Notes under the pieces: generated by a model | What the model was told of the DNA's origin: nothing | Databases searched by the model: none | Seen by the model: only the letters and a program-made list of their open reading frames with translations | Translations under genes and position numbers: made by a program | In this document: positions 7,430-19,377 of the stretch, in pieces | Position numbering within the stretch: the stretch's first letter is position 1 | How the letters are laid out: the number at the start of each line of letters is the position of its first letter | Source: JALYNX01 sp035292685 | GTDB lineage: Bacteria > Actinomycetota > Acidimicrobiia > Spongiisociales > ZC4RG35 | Direction of reading: 5' to 3' | Assembly (NCBI GenBank): GCA_035292685.1 | Contig: DATDPP010000003.1 | Location: 1-32,517 of the forward strand | Length of the DNA: 32,517 bases

Positions 7430-9232
7430 GTGACTGAAGGCATGTGGGTAGGTAAGGATGTCCATGGCGGAGCTCCTCGCGCGGAGCTCGCCGATCGACC
7501 CGAGCCCACCCGATGGCATCTCGAGGATGTGTGGGCCACCCCAAGGCCACATCATCCAACGGTCTCCCCTGACGGCTCCACTGTTGCCTTCATCCTCGAC
7601 CAGGACGGAACCACGGATCTATGGACGGTGGATCTCGAAGGGCGGCTCATCCGGATTACGACGGATCGGGTCCCCACCGCCTACTGGGCGGATGCGACTC
7701 CGGTGTGGTCACCGGACAACGATCACGTCGCCTATAACAGCGGGGGATGGCTGCATGTGGTCAGCAAAGCCTCCGGAATCGACCAGCGACTGATCGAGGG
7801 ATCGGCCGGTGCCTGGCTCGACAAGGAGACCCACCTGGCCATCCTCGAAGGAGGTGAGCGGTCCTGGCTGTCCGTCATCGACATCGAAGACCCCCAGCCG
7901 CAGCCATTTGGCCCGGTCGACGGTGACGTGATCGATCCCCAACTCGTCAGCGGCGGCAGGGTGTTGGCCACCTTCCTGCCCAAGGACGATCTCAACCGAT
8001 CGGACATCATCCTCATCGGGTCGGATGGGTCCTGGGCGACTCTGGTTGGCCATCCTGATCGCCGGGCGCAGTTGGCTCGCCCTCATGGTGGCCAGATCGC
8101 CTACGTCTTCGAGGATCGGGATCGGTTCTCCGTGTATCTCACAACTCTCGATGGAGGCGAGCCCCGTCGTCTTGCCACCGGAGAAGTCGACTTCGGGGCT
8201 CCGGCCTGGTTACCCGATGGGAGCGGATTGGTCGTCACGGCCGCCAATCGGGGTCAGACCGATCTGTGGACCGTCGACCTCGATGGGGCAGTCGCCGTCC
8301 TGGCGCGAGGCGGGACCTGGGGCGCACCCAACCCCGTGTCGACCGGGGTGGTGGCTACCCACGAGTCCTGGGGATCGCCCCCTCGATTGAAGTTGGTCAC
8401 CGCAGATGGGGAGGAAGAGTGGCTTTACGACGAAGTGCCGACCGCCATCCGGGAGGCCAGCACCGTCGTGCCGGAACGTGTCACCTACAAGTCCCTCGAC
8501 GGTTTGGAGATCGAGGGGTTTCTGTTCAAACCGGCTGACACCTCCCGTCCGGTCCCCGCTGTGGTCTACGCCCATGGTGGGCCGACGGATCACTACGGCG
8601 ATCAATGGGACGGGGAAGCCCAGCATTTCATCGAGAAGGGATATGCCTGGCTGGCCATCAACTTCCGTGGGTCGACCTCATACGGTCTCGGTTTCGAGCG
8701 TGCCAATCATGGCGTCTGTGGGGTTGAGGACACCGCCGATTGCGTGGCGGCCGGCCTCTATCTCCGCGGCCTGGATTGGGTCGAGCCCGATCGAATCGCC
8801 ATCTTTGGCCCCAGCTACGGCGCCTACCTGGCGGTCGCCGCCCTGGTCCATCCCGAGAACCCGTTCGTTTGCGGGGTCGCCAAATACGGGGACTACAACA
8901 TGATCACCTCGTGGCAGCAGACAGATAGGGTCGGCCACGACGAGTTTCTCAGATTGTCCGGCCATCCCGATCAGAACCCGGAGGTGTATCGAGCGGGATC
9001 GCCGATCCACGGTATCCCCAACCTGAAAGTGCCTCTCCTTGTCGCCCACGGGGAGAAAGACCCCAGGGTGCATCCCAAACAGGCGGAGGAGCTCGTGGAG
9101 GCTTTGGAACGCAACGGGAAGACCTACGAATACGTGACCTACCCCACTGAGGCACACGGGTTGCTGCGTCGGGAGCCATATCTCCATTTCCACCGTCGGC
9201 TGGAGCGATTTCTCGACTGGCACACCAGATAG
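7430..9232 (+). CDS. S9 family (prolyl oligopeptidase / acylaminoacyl-peptidase) serine peptidase (600 aa)
   Basis: Residues 30-340 form a beta-propeller with repeats such as SPDGSTVAFI, SPDNDHVAY and LPDGSGLVV, each followed by a DLWTVDL-type strand. Residues 350-600 are an alpha/beta-hydrolase domain. The catalytic triad is readable: S462 in FGPSYGAY, D544 in GEKDPRVH, and H576 in YPTEAHG. The oxyanion-side motif AHGGPTDHYG is also present. The family cleaves small peptides, often after proline or releasing N-acylated amino acids. GTG at 7430 is used as the start because of the purine-rich cgaaggggg just upstream; ATG at 7442 is an alternative. No signal peptide is seen, so it is probably cytosolic. 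It follows the deacetylase gene by 16 bp and likely ends that operon. Confidence 0.92.
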   Translation: MTEGMWVGKDVHGGAPRAELADRPEPTRWHLEDVWATPRPHHPTVSPDGSTVAFILDQDGTTDLWTVDLEGRLIRITTDRVPTAYWADATPVWSPDNDHVAYNSGGWLHVVSKASGIDQRLIEGSAGAWLDKETHLAILEGGERSWLSVIDIEDPQPQPFGPVDGDVIDPQLVSGGRVLATFLPKDDLNRSDIILIGSDGSWATLVGHPDRRAQLARPHGGQIAYVFEDRDRFSVYLTTLDGGEPRRLATGEVDFGAPAWLPDGSGLVVTAANRGQTDLWTVDLDGAVAVLARGGTWGAPNPVSTGVVATHESWGSPPRLKLVTADGEEEWLYDEVPTAIREASTVVPERVTYKSLDGLEIEGFLFKPADTSRPVPAVVYAHGGPTDHYGDQWDGEAQHFIEKGYAWLAINFRGSTSYGLGFERANHGVCGVEDTADCVAAGLYLRGLDWVEPDRIAIFGPSYGAYLAVAALVHPENPFVCGVAKYGDYNMITSWQQTDRVGHDEFLRLSGHPDQNPEVYRAGSPIHGIPNLKVPLLVAHGEKDPRVHPKQAEELVEALERNGKTYEYVTYPTEAHGLLRREPYLHFHRRLERFLDWHTR

Positions 9233-9304
9233 AAGGCTCCGCCCTAATCGGCGAGCTGAGGCCGGTTCCCTCAAGGCAAGGCCCAAGACAGCCGATTTTC
9301 TCTT

Positions 9305-10777
9305 GTGGTGACCCGCGCCCCGAAGCGGACTCGACCATCCCGGTGGTGGATCACGTTGGCCGCAGTCTTCGTGGTCTTCTCCCTCGCCGCCGCCATTGCC
9401 GCGGCGGTGCATCAATCCAACGCCAGCCATCCCATCGGAGAAGGCCAGCTGTTCTTTTCCGACGCCCGCTCGGGATTGGGCCAAATCGACGACGACATCT
9501 CTTCCGGGGTCACCCCGGATGAGGCGGTGCGCCATCTCCGTAACATGCTTGGCATAGAGGGTGCGGCCCTCGTTGACTCCGAAGGCGTGATCACGGCCGC
9601 TACCTCCAGCCCGCTGGTCGGAGCCAATGTCGAGAACCCGGTCCTCCAGTTTGCTCTGGGCTCCGGGCGATTCGCCGCGGTGGCTGCGTCGATCGACCGG
9701 GATCTCGAAATCGACGGGGTTCCCGAGTGGCAACGCGGCGACGTCCTCTACCTGGCGCTTCTCCCGGGTGAACCGGGAAACCCGTCGCTGCTCCTGTATT
9801 ACGACATCTCAGAGCTGCTGGCGCGACGTGCCGGCGCCGCCGGCATCCAAACCGCCACCATGCAACTGGCTGCGGTTGCCATCCTCTTCGGGGTTGGCGG
9901 GCTGGCAGTGCTCATCGGCCGCTCCCACTCCGCCCAGAGATATCGGGAAATGGAGCTCGAAGCCGAGTTCCTGCGCAAAGACTCGGAGTCACTCCAGATC
10001 CACAACGCCGAACTGGACGTGGCGCGTCGCAACGCCGAGGCGGCCCTGGCGCTGGCCGAGGAGAAGAACCGAATCCGAGCCGAGTTCGTCCTCATGATCA
10101 ATCACGAGCTGCGAACACCTCTGACCAGCGTGGTCACCGGAGCCGAGCTGCTCCTAATTACCGATCCCGACGGAAGCGAACGGTACGAGATCCTCGAGGC
10201 ACTGGTACATGACGGCAGACGATTGCAGACGATGATCGACCAGCTGCTGGCAATGGCCAGAGTGGAGAATCGGGGCCTTTCCTTCACCCCCCAGCCGTTG
10301 GAATTCTCCAAGGTGTGCGACGCCGTTGCTCACTCTCATTCCAGGGTGGTCTCGAGTCATTCGCCTGACTGCCACTCTCCGGACCCCTCGGTGATAACCG
10401 ATCTCCAAACGCTGAGGAACCTGGCCTCTTCTCTGGTTGACAATGCCTTCACCCATGGGGCTCGCAACGTCAGGATTCACTGCAGCACCAGCGAGGTGCA
10501 CGAGCCGCACTTCGTGGTAGGCACCATCCCCGAGTCCGCCGTCTACATCTCGATAAGCGACGACGGCCCAGGCATTCGCCTGGAGTTCCTGCCCCACGCT
10601 TTTGAGAAGTTCGAAAAGGACAGTAGAAGCTCAGGAACCGGGCTCGGCCTCTATATGGCTCGGCTGATGACCGAGGCGATGGGCGCCTCGCTTGGAGTTT
10701 GGACTTCTTCAGAAGGGACCACGTTCAGCATTGCTCTGCCTATGGCGAGGGTCACCTCGAATCTGGGGGCGGCATGA
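9305..10777 (+). CDS. Membrane sensor histidine kinase (490 aa)
   Basis: Transmembrane helix 1 is at 14-36, an extracytoplasmic sensor region at about 37-183, and helix 2 at 185-205. A charged coiled coil follows at 210-258. The phosphorylation helix FVLMINHELRTPLTSV contains H267. The ATPase domain has an N-box (LASSLVDNAFTHGA), a G1 box (SDDGPGI), an F-box (HAFEKFEKD) and a G2 box (SGTGLGLYMARL). The start is GTG at 9305 or the adjacent in-frame GTG at 9308. No response regulator is adjacent, so its partner is elsewhere or could be the fused regulator at 841. The stop overlaps the cupredoxin lipoprotein gene (ATGA). That tight coupling makes the lipoprotein a candidate ligand carrier or target, which is inference. 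Confidence 0.92.
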   Translation: MVTRAPKRTRPSRWWITLAAVFVVFSLAAAIAAAVHQSNASHPIGEGQLFFSDARSGLGQIDDDISSGVTPDEAVRHLRNMLGIEGAALVDSEGVITAATSSPLVGANVENPVLQFALGSGRFAAVAASIDRDLEIDGVPEWQRGDVLYLALLPGEPGNPSLLLYYDISELLARRAGAAGIQTATMQLAAVAILFGVGGLAVLIGRSHSAQRYREMELEAEFLRKDSESLQIHNAELDVARRNAEAALALAEEKNRIRAEFVLMINHELRTPLTSVVTGAELLLITDPDGSERYEILEALVHDGRRLQTMIDQLLAMARVENRGLSFTPQPLEFSKVCDAVAHSHSRVVSSHSPDCHSPDPSVITDLQTLRNLASSLVDNAFTHGARNVRIHCSTSEVHEPHFVVGTIPESAVYISISDDGPGIRLEFLPHAFEKFEKDSRSSGTGLGLYMARLMTEAMGASLGVWTSSEGTTFSIALPMARVTSNLGAA

Positions 10778-11145
10778 GAAGTGTGGCGCTCGCCTTGCTC
10801 ATGTTGGTGGCGGCCTGCCAAACCATCGCCGGGTCCTCAACAGAGGTTCATGTCTACGAGTTCGGGGTCGATCTCGAGTCGCGGACCTACAAGGCAGGGG
10901 AAGTCACCCTCGAGGTGGAGAACGAAGGAGAGTTCGGTCACACCCTGGTGATAACCGCAGCCGGCGGACATGTGGTGACGGCGGCTGACCTCCTCGGTCC
11001 CGGAGAGACGGCTGAGATGTCAGTCGAGCTAGCGCCAGGCCAGTATTCCTTCACCTGCAGAATCGTTGCCCAGGACGGCGAGGGGAAACTGATCGACCAT
11101 TACGAGCAGGGGATGAGGGCAGACGTGGTGGTCATCGCCGACTGA
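10774..11145 (+). CDS. Cupredoxin-like lipoprotein (123 aa)
   Basis: The open frame reaches further upstream, but ATG at 10774 overlaps the kinase stop (ATGA) and yields a clean lipoprotein signal: MRSVALALLMLVAAC with a lipobox cysteine at C15. The mature part is a small beta-sandwich. Candidate type 1 copper ligands are H56 (FGHTLVI), C95 (YSFTC), H109 and M114 (HYEQGM). The C-to-H loop has 13 residues, longer than in plastocyanin or azurin, as in some divergent bacterial cupredoxins. It should be anchored outside the cytoplasmic membrane and either carry electrons or bind copper. Copper binding is inferred from ligand order. Confidence 0.8.
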   Translation: MRSVALALLMLVAACQTIAGSSTEVHVYEFGVDLESRTYKAGEVTLEVENEGEFGHTLVITAAGGHVVTAADLLGPGETAEMSVELAPGQYSFTCRIVAQDGEGKLIDHYEQGMRADVVVIAD

Positions 11146-11196
11146 GATTCATCGGCAACGCACACGCACCCCCCGCTCGATCGGTACCTTCGAGGG

Positions 11197-11877
11197 GTGA
11201 CCTCTCCACCCCGCGTCGCTCGGAGCCTGTTCCAACCCATCGCCCGCAACTATGAGCGATGGGCTTCGATTCTGAGCCTGGGACAGGACGGTCGATGGCG
11301 TCGGGCCCTGGTGGGCGGCCTCGGGGTCCAACCCGGCTCGCAGATCCTCGACGTCGCCGCCGGCACCGGCTCCATAACCAGGGCCCTGTTGGCGAATGGC
11401 CATCACGTGGTCGCCCTCGATCAGAGCGAGGAGATGATCGCGGGGCTCGACGCGATCAGGGTGGGTCGCCTGCTGGCAACCGCTGAGCGGCTTCCCTTCC
11501 GAGAGGGGGAATTCGATGCCCTCACCGCGGGATACCTCCTTCGATACGTCGAGGATGTGCCGGCCGCCATCCAGGAGCTGGCGCGCGTGGTGCGACCGGG
11601 GGGCACGGTTGCCATGTTGGAGTTCGGGCGGCCTAAGGGTGTCTGGGGCCCGCACTGGTGGCTCTACACCCGGGTTGCCTTGCCGGTGGCCGGGAGCATC
11701 ATCGGAAGCGGCTGGGGTGAGGTAGGACGGTTCCTGGGACCCAGCATCGACGGGCTTTGGTCCAGGAACTCCCCTCAAGGCCTGGCCCGGATTTGCGAGG
11801 AGGCCGGTCTGGGTCAGGTGCGATGGCAGCTGATGTCTCTGGGCGGGGGCTTTCTCATTTGGGCGATCAAGAAATGA
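11197..11877 (+). CDS. MenG/UbiE-like class I SAM-dependent methyltransferase (226 aa)
   Basis: The sequence has the Rossmann methyltransferase motifs: motif I ILDVAAGTGSITRAL (50-64), the acidic end of strand 2 (VALDQSEEM), and motif II-like EFDALTAGYLLRYVED. The N-terminal FQPIARNYERWASILSLG followed by WRR resembles the start of demethylmenaquinone methyltransferases. That enzyme performs the last C-methylation of menaquinone, the quinone usually feeding nitrate reductase. It is shorter and more divergent than typical MenG, so a different quinone or lipid substrate is possible. GTG at 11197 is the chosen start; its ribosome-binding site is poor. The stop overlaps the next gene (ATGA), which may encode a UbiA-like membrane enzyme. 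Confidence 0.72.
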   Translation: MTSPPRVARSLFQPIARNYERWASILSLGQDGRWRRALVGGLGVQPGSQILDVAAGTGSITRALLANGHHVVALDQSEEMIAGLDAIRVGRLLATAERLPFREGEFDALTAGYLLRYVEDVPAAIQELARVVRPGGTVAMLEFGRPKGVWGPHWWLYTRVALPVAGSIIGSGWGEVGRFLGPSIDGLWSRNSPQGLARICEEAGLGQVRWQLMSLGGGFLIWAIKK

Positions 11878-12566
11878 CCGAGCCACGCGCCTTCTATGCC
11901 CGCTCGGGCTCGACCCGGAACGACTTGATCACACTGCTCCATCTTCCCTACACCCTCTGGCATCTCTCATACGTTGCGATCGGAGCCGCGATGGCACCCG
12001 ACGTCGATTGGCAGATACTGACCGGGACGCTCCTCGCCTTCTTCTTCGGTCTCGGCATCGGGGCCCATGCCCTCGACGAGGTCCACGACCGGCCGCTCCG
12101 CACCGGGCTCAGCGACGGGACGTTGTGGGCGCTCGCTGTGGGTGGGATGGCGGTCTCCGCTCTTATCGGAACCATCGGCGTCTTCGTCGTCTCTCCCCTG
12201 CTGCTGGTGTGGGTGGGCGTCGGCTTGGTGCTGGCCGCGGGTTACCCACTGGAATGGTCACCTGTCCTTCACTCCGACTGGGGGTTCAGCGTGGCGTGGG
12301 GCGCCTTCCCCGTGCTGGTGGGGTATTGGGCACAGACCGAGACACTCTCGCTCGCCGTGATCCTGGTCGCCGCCGCGGCAACCGTGTTGAGCCGGGTACA
12401 GCGGGAGTTGAGCACACCGGCGCGGCGGATCCGGAGAACAAACGACCCGATCCAGGTGTCCGGTTGGGACCGCGACGTGTTGTTGTCGACCTGGGAGAGA
12501 CCGCTGCGTCTGATGTCGGTGGCGATGCCGCTCCTGGCCCTCGGAATGCTGGCCAGCCACCTCTGA
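11874..12566 (+). CDS. Polytopic membrane protein, possibly UbiA-superfamily-like (230 aa)
   Basis: ATG at 11874 overlaps the methyltransferase stop (ATGA) and is preferred over the longer upstream frame. The protein has about six to seven hydrophobic segments. Between segments 2 and 3 lies an acidic stretch, HALDEVHDRPLRTGLSD (66-82), with spaced aspartates. It resembles, without exactly matching, the NDxxDxxxD motif by which UbiA-type prenyltransferases bind Mg-diphosphate. A second basic and acidic loop, STPARRIRRTND, occurs later. Its place directly after a MenG-like methyltransferase makes quinone prenylation an attractive guess, but the motif match is weak and a non-enzymatic membrane protein is possible. 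Confidence 0.6.
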   Translation: MTEPRAFYARSGSTRNDLITLLHLPYTLWHLSYVAIGAAMAPDVDWQILTGTLLAFFFGLGIGAHALDEVHDRPLRTGLSDGTLWALAVGGMAVSALIGTIGVFVVSPLLLVWVGVGLVLAAGYPLEWSPVLHSDWGFSVAWGAFPVLVGYWAQTETLSLAVILVAAAATVLSRVQRELSTPARRIRRTNDPIQVSGWDRDVLLSTWERPLRLMSVAMPLLALGMLASHL

Positions 12567-12748
12567 GCTGCCCCGCGGAGACGCCGGCTCCCAAATCCTC
12601 AATTTCATGGAGTCGAAACCGACCAGGTAGATTCGCCCCCCGTTGTGAGCAACGAGGTCCGCAAGAACACCGATTCGGACCGACCGCGGCCTGGGGCCGT
12701 AGCCTCACCTCGCTGATCAGCGTCGCCAACTGAAAGGACCAACCGACG

Positions 12749-15058
<2,310 letters not shown>

Positions 15059-15064
15059 CCGCTC

Positions 15065-15796
15065 CTGAATCCCCGACCCCTCTCCGAATTCAGCGTCCTC
15101 AGCTTCGACTGCTACGGCACTCTCATCGACTGGGAATCCGGCATCTGGGAGGCCCTGCAGCCGCTACTCGAGCGCAACCAGGCCGCCGACCTTTCGCGTT
15201 CCCTGGCCCTCGAAGTCTTTGCCCTCTCCGAGAGCCAACAGGAGGCAGCCAGCCCCGAGCTCCCGTATCCGGAGATCCTGGCTCAGGTTCACAGCGATCT
15301 GGCCCACCTTCTCCAGCTCAGGACTGACCGCGAGCTGGATCGCGGATTCGGAGCGTCGATCCCCTACTGGCCGGCCTTCCCCGACAGCGCCGGCGCCCTC
15401 AGAGACCTCGGGGCCCGTTTCCGGCTGGTGATCCTCTCCAACGTCGACCGAGCCAGCTTTGCCGCCTCCAATGCCAGGCTCGAGGTGGAGTTCGACGCGG
15501 TCTACACCGCCGAGGAGATCGGTTCCTACAAACCGGATCCACGCAACTTCGAGTACATGCTGGACCACCTGGCAACCGATTTCGGGATCGAGCCGCAGGG
15601 TGTGGCCCACGTGGCACAGAGTCTCTATCACGACCACGTCCCCGCGCAGAGCCTCGGCCTGGCCACCGCCTGGATCGACCGTCAGCGTCTCTCCGAAGGC
15701 GGCGACTGGGGGGCAACGGCTCGGATCGAGCACCTCCCGATCCCCGACCACCACTTCTTCAGCATGGCAGAGCTGGCGGAGGCGGCTTTGCGCTGA
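15065..15796 (+). CDS. HAD-superfamily type II hydrolase (haloacid-dehalogenase-like), non-standard start (243 aa)
   Basis: Clear HAD motifs are present: motif I SFDCYGTLIDW with nucleophile D15, motif II LSNVD with S125/N126, motif III lysine K156 in GSYKPDP, and a late acidic/His region SLYHDHVPA. The family cleaves carbon-halogen or phosphate ester bonds; C-2-haloacid dehalogenase is one member and the substrate here is unknown. After the hppA stop the frame contains no ATG, GTG or TTG before motif I. The only near-cognate start giving a normal N-terminus is CTG at 15065, with gaggtg (15050-15055) 9 nt upstream. Alternatively, translation began at GTG 15055 (a GTGA overlap with hppA) and one extra C in the runs at 15071-15083 breaks the frame. 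Confidence 0.85.
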   Translation: MNPRPLSEFSVLSFDCYGTLIDWESGIWEALQPLLERNQAADLSRSLALEVFALSESQQEAASPELPYPEILAQVHSDLAHLLQLRTDRELDRGFGASIPYWPAFPDSAGALRDLGARFRLVILSNVDRASFAASNARLEVEFDAVYTAEEIGSYKPDPRNFEYMLDHLATDFGIEPQGVAHVAQSLYHDHVPAQSLGLATAWIDRQRLSEGGDWGATARIEHLPIPDHHFFSMAELAEAALR

Positions 15797-15812
15797 CCTC
15801 GGTGAGCCGCAG

Positions 15813-16598
15813 ATGCCCGTCCCGGATACGATGCCTCCGGTGGCCACTGCTCTGATCCGCCCCATCCCCGACACCTTCGACCAGGCGCTGGCCCGTCATG
15901 CCCGTCCCGGGATCGACGTCGATCTCGCCAGGGCCCAGCACGACTCCTATCGGATGCATCTCGAAACCGCCGGGTACGAGATCGAAGAAGTCCCCACAGA
16001 TCCTGAGTATCCCGATTGTGTCTTCATCGAGGACACGGCCGTGATCCTGGGCTCCACCGCGGTCATCACCAGGTCCGGCGCCCCGTCCCGTCGTGGCGAA
16101 ACTGGACCGGTGGCCACCGCGCTCCGAAGGAATTTCCCACTCGTGGAAATCGAGGCTCCGGGGACCATCGATGGCGGCGATGTGCTCATCATGAGGGACA
16201 CCGTCTACGTAGGCAGGTCGGAACGGACCAACCAGGAAGGGATCGACCAGTTGGAACCCATCGCCGCCGAACATGGCCTTGGCCTCGTTGCGGTGGGGGT
16301 CTTCGACGCCCTACACCTCAAGTCGGTGGTGCTTCCGGTGAACGACGACACCGTGGTGGTGACGCCACACGCTGTCGAGGAAGCTGGTCTCGGCGATCTC
16401 CGCCGTGTCTACGAGGCCGACTCCGAGCGTCACCGCTTCAGCGCACTCCCCCTGCGCGACGGTCGCCTTCTGGTGACAGCCGGCGCCCCGGAGACCGCAA
16501 CCGTCCTCGCCACCCTGGGTCATGACATCGTGTTGATCGATGTGTCTCAGATCCAGGTGGCGGACGGTGGCCTGACCTGTATGTCGATCCTGTTCTGA
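15813..16598 (+). CDS. Dimethylarginine dimethylaminohydrolase / amidinotransferase-family enzyme (261 aa)
   Basis: This guanidino-modifying-fold enzyme most resembles DDAH, which hydrolyses N-omega-methylated arginine to citrulline and (di)methylamine. Landmarks are FIEDTAVI (71-78), the substrate aspartate region TIDGGDVL (119-125), catalytic histidine H168 in DALHLKSV, and catalytic cysteine C256 in DGGLTCMSI at the extreme C-terminus, as in the family. ATG at 15813 is chosen; ATG 15831 and GTG 15840 are in-frame alternatives that keep the conserved ATALIRPIPDTF start. No strong ribosome-binding site is seen. It is probably cotranscribed with the HAD gene 16 bp upstream. It could supply nitrogen from methylarginines released by the nearby peptidases. 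Its stop is 22 bp from the convergent narI stop. Confidence 0.88.
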   Translation: MPVPDTMPPVATALIRPIPDTFDQALARHARPGIDVDLARAQHDSYRMHLETAGYEIEEVPTDPEYPDCVFIEDTAVILGSTAVITRSGAPSRRGETGPVATALRRNFPLVEIEAPGTIDGGDVLIMRDTVYVGRSERTNQEGIDQLEPIAAEHGLGLVAVGVFDALHLKSVVLPVNDDTVVVTPHAVEEAGLGDLRRVYEADSERHRFSALPLRDGRLLVTAGAPETATVLATLGHDIVLIDVSQIQVADGGLTCMSILF

Positions 16599-16620
16599 TG
16601 GGTCGCCGGAATGGTCGCTA

Positions 16621-17328
16621 TCAAACGTCGATCGAGCCATCGGCCGCCGGGTGGTAGGCACCCGGTGTGCGGCGGCTCCGAATCACCTTCTGGAATGGCC
16701 GCGTCAGGTAGCCCAAGGGGAGGGTGACGATGTGGACCAGCCGTGAGAAGGGAAACAGGATCAGGAACAGGAAGAATGACAACACATGCAGCTTGAGGAT
16801 TACCGGTAGCGCAGCAATCAGCTCAGGTTGAGGCTGGAGCGTGATGAGAGAGCGCACGTAGGGAACCAACACCGCAACACCCCAGATCGACCCCCATCGG
16901 TAGCCGACGGCGACCCAGACCCCGGTAATGACCTGGAGCAGGATCACGCCGAGCACGACGAGATCCATCGGCGTGGTGACGGCTCTGATACGGGGAGACC
17001 CCAGCCTCCGGGAGACGAGCACCACCACCCCGAACAGGGTCCACAGACCCATGGCCAGTCCGGTCCCCTCGAGCAGATAGAGCCGGAGCGACTCTCCGTT
17101 CCAGAGCTCGAAGCCACGGGGAACGACGAGAGCAGCCAGGTGTGCGATCAGGATGATCCCGATGCCCCAGTGAAACGAGATCGAGCCCCAGCGCAAACGG
17201 CGGCTCTCGAGGAGCTGGGACGACAAAGCCGACACCGTGAAGGGGAACCGCCGCCACCGGATCACCGAGACCACGATCGCCACCGTGAATGCGACGTAGG
17301 GGAGCACGACAAAAAGCATCTCGTTCAT
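16621..17328 (-). CDS. narI: Respiratory nitrate reductase gamma subunit, dihaem cytochrome b (235 aa)
   Basis: NarI anchors the NarGH dimer to the cytoplasmic membrane and oxidises quinol, passing electrons through two b haems to NarH. Five membrane helices are visible. All four haem ligands have the expected spacing: H53 and H63 (FHWGIGIILIAHL, 10 apart) and H181 and H199 (18 apart). The E. coli pairs have the same spacings. The start overlaps the narJ stop by 4 nt. It is the last gene of the minus-strand nar operon, converging on the DDAH gene. Confidence 0.96.
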   Translation of the reverse strand: MNEMLFVVLPYVAFTVAIVVSVIRWRRFPFTVSALSSQLLESRRLRWGSISFHWGIGIILIAHLAALVVPRGFELWNGESLRLYLLEGTGLAMGLWTLFGVVVLVSRRLGSPRIRAVTTPMDLVVLGVILLQVITGVWVAVGYRWGSIWGVAVLVPYVRSLITLQPQPELIAALPVILKLHVLSFFLFLILFPFSRLVHIVTLPLGYLTRPFQKVIRSRRTPGAYHPAADGSIDV

Positions 17329-17854
17329 GTTCTCGCTCCTGGCATGGGGGCTGCCGTTGCCGCTACGACGTCGTCCACGACGTGGGCGACCGCGGCGAGG
17401 AGGTGCCGGTAGGGATTGTCGGATTCGGCCTTCTTCAGCTGTCCGATCATCGTCTCCACCGCCGCCGGGAGCACGTCGAGGAGGTCAGGCAACGGGTCGG
17501 AGACCGAATCGAGATAGCGGAGGATCGGCTCGATGTGATCGGGGAGCTCGCCGGCGGGATCGATCCCTGCCTCTCGCTGAACCCCCTTCAGCTCGGCCAT
17601 GAACTCGCCACGGCGGTAGTTCTCCCCCCACATTGCGTGACCCACGTAGGGCACGAACAGCGGCGACAGATCGAGGGTCCGGGTATGGAGCTCTTCCCAC
17701 TCCCCAATGTCGAGCCCGGCGATCGCACCCACAAACCGGCCCATGTCGTTGCGTGCCGCGCTCGGCGACATCCCTGCCACCTCCCCCTGTAGAGCGGCAA
17801 ATGAGCCCGGCCCGGGGTAGCGAAAAGCGCCGGAGACGACGGCCGGGTTGCCCA

Positions 17855-17858
<4 letters not shown>
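17325..17858 (-). CDS. narJ: Nitrate reductase assembly chaperone, delta subunit (177 aa)
   Basis: NarJ is a TorD/DmsD-type cytosolic chaperone that binds the NarG N-terminus and helps insert the molybdenum cofactor; it is not part of the mature enzyme. The product is helical and soluble. Family features include the FRYPG start region, LDLSPLFVPYVGHAMWGENYRR read in two parts (64-75 and 76-85), and a C-terminal helix PYRHLLAAVAHVV. It overlaps narH and narI by 4 nt on each side, so translation is probably coupled. The assignment rests mainly on its invariant position between narH and narI plus these motifs. Confidence 0.92.
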
Positions 17859-19366
<1,508 letters not shown>

Positions 19367-19377
19367 GGCATCCCTCC

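Noticed and set aside
9246..9300. Possible terminator after the S9 peptidase (aatcggc ... gccgatt followed by ttct)
   Set aside because: Seven-bp arms are separated by 38 nt, too loose for a convincing Rho-independent terminator.
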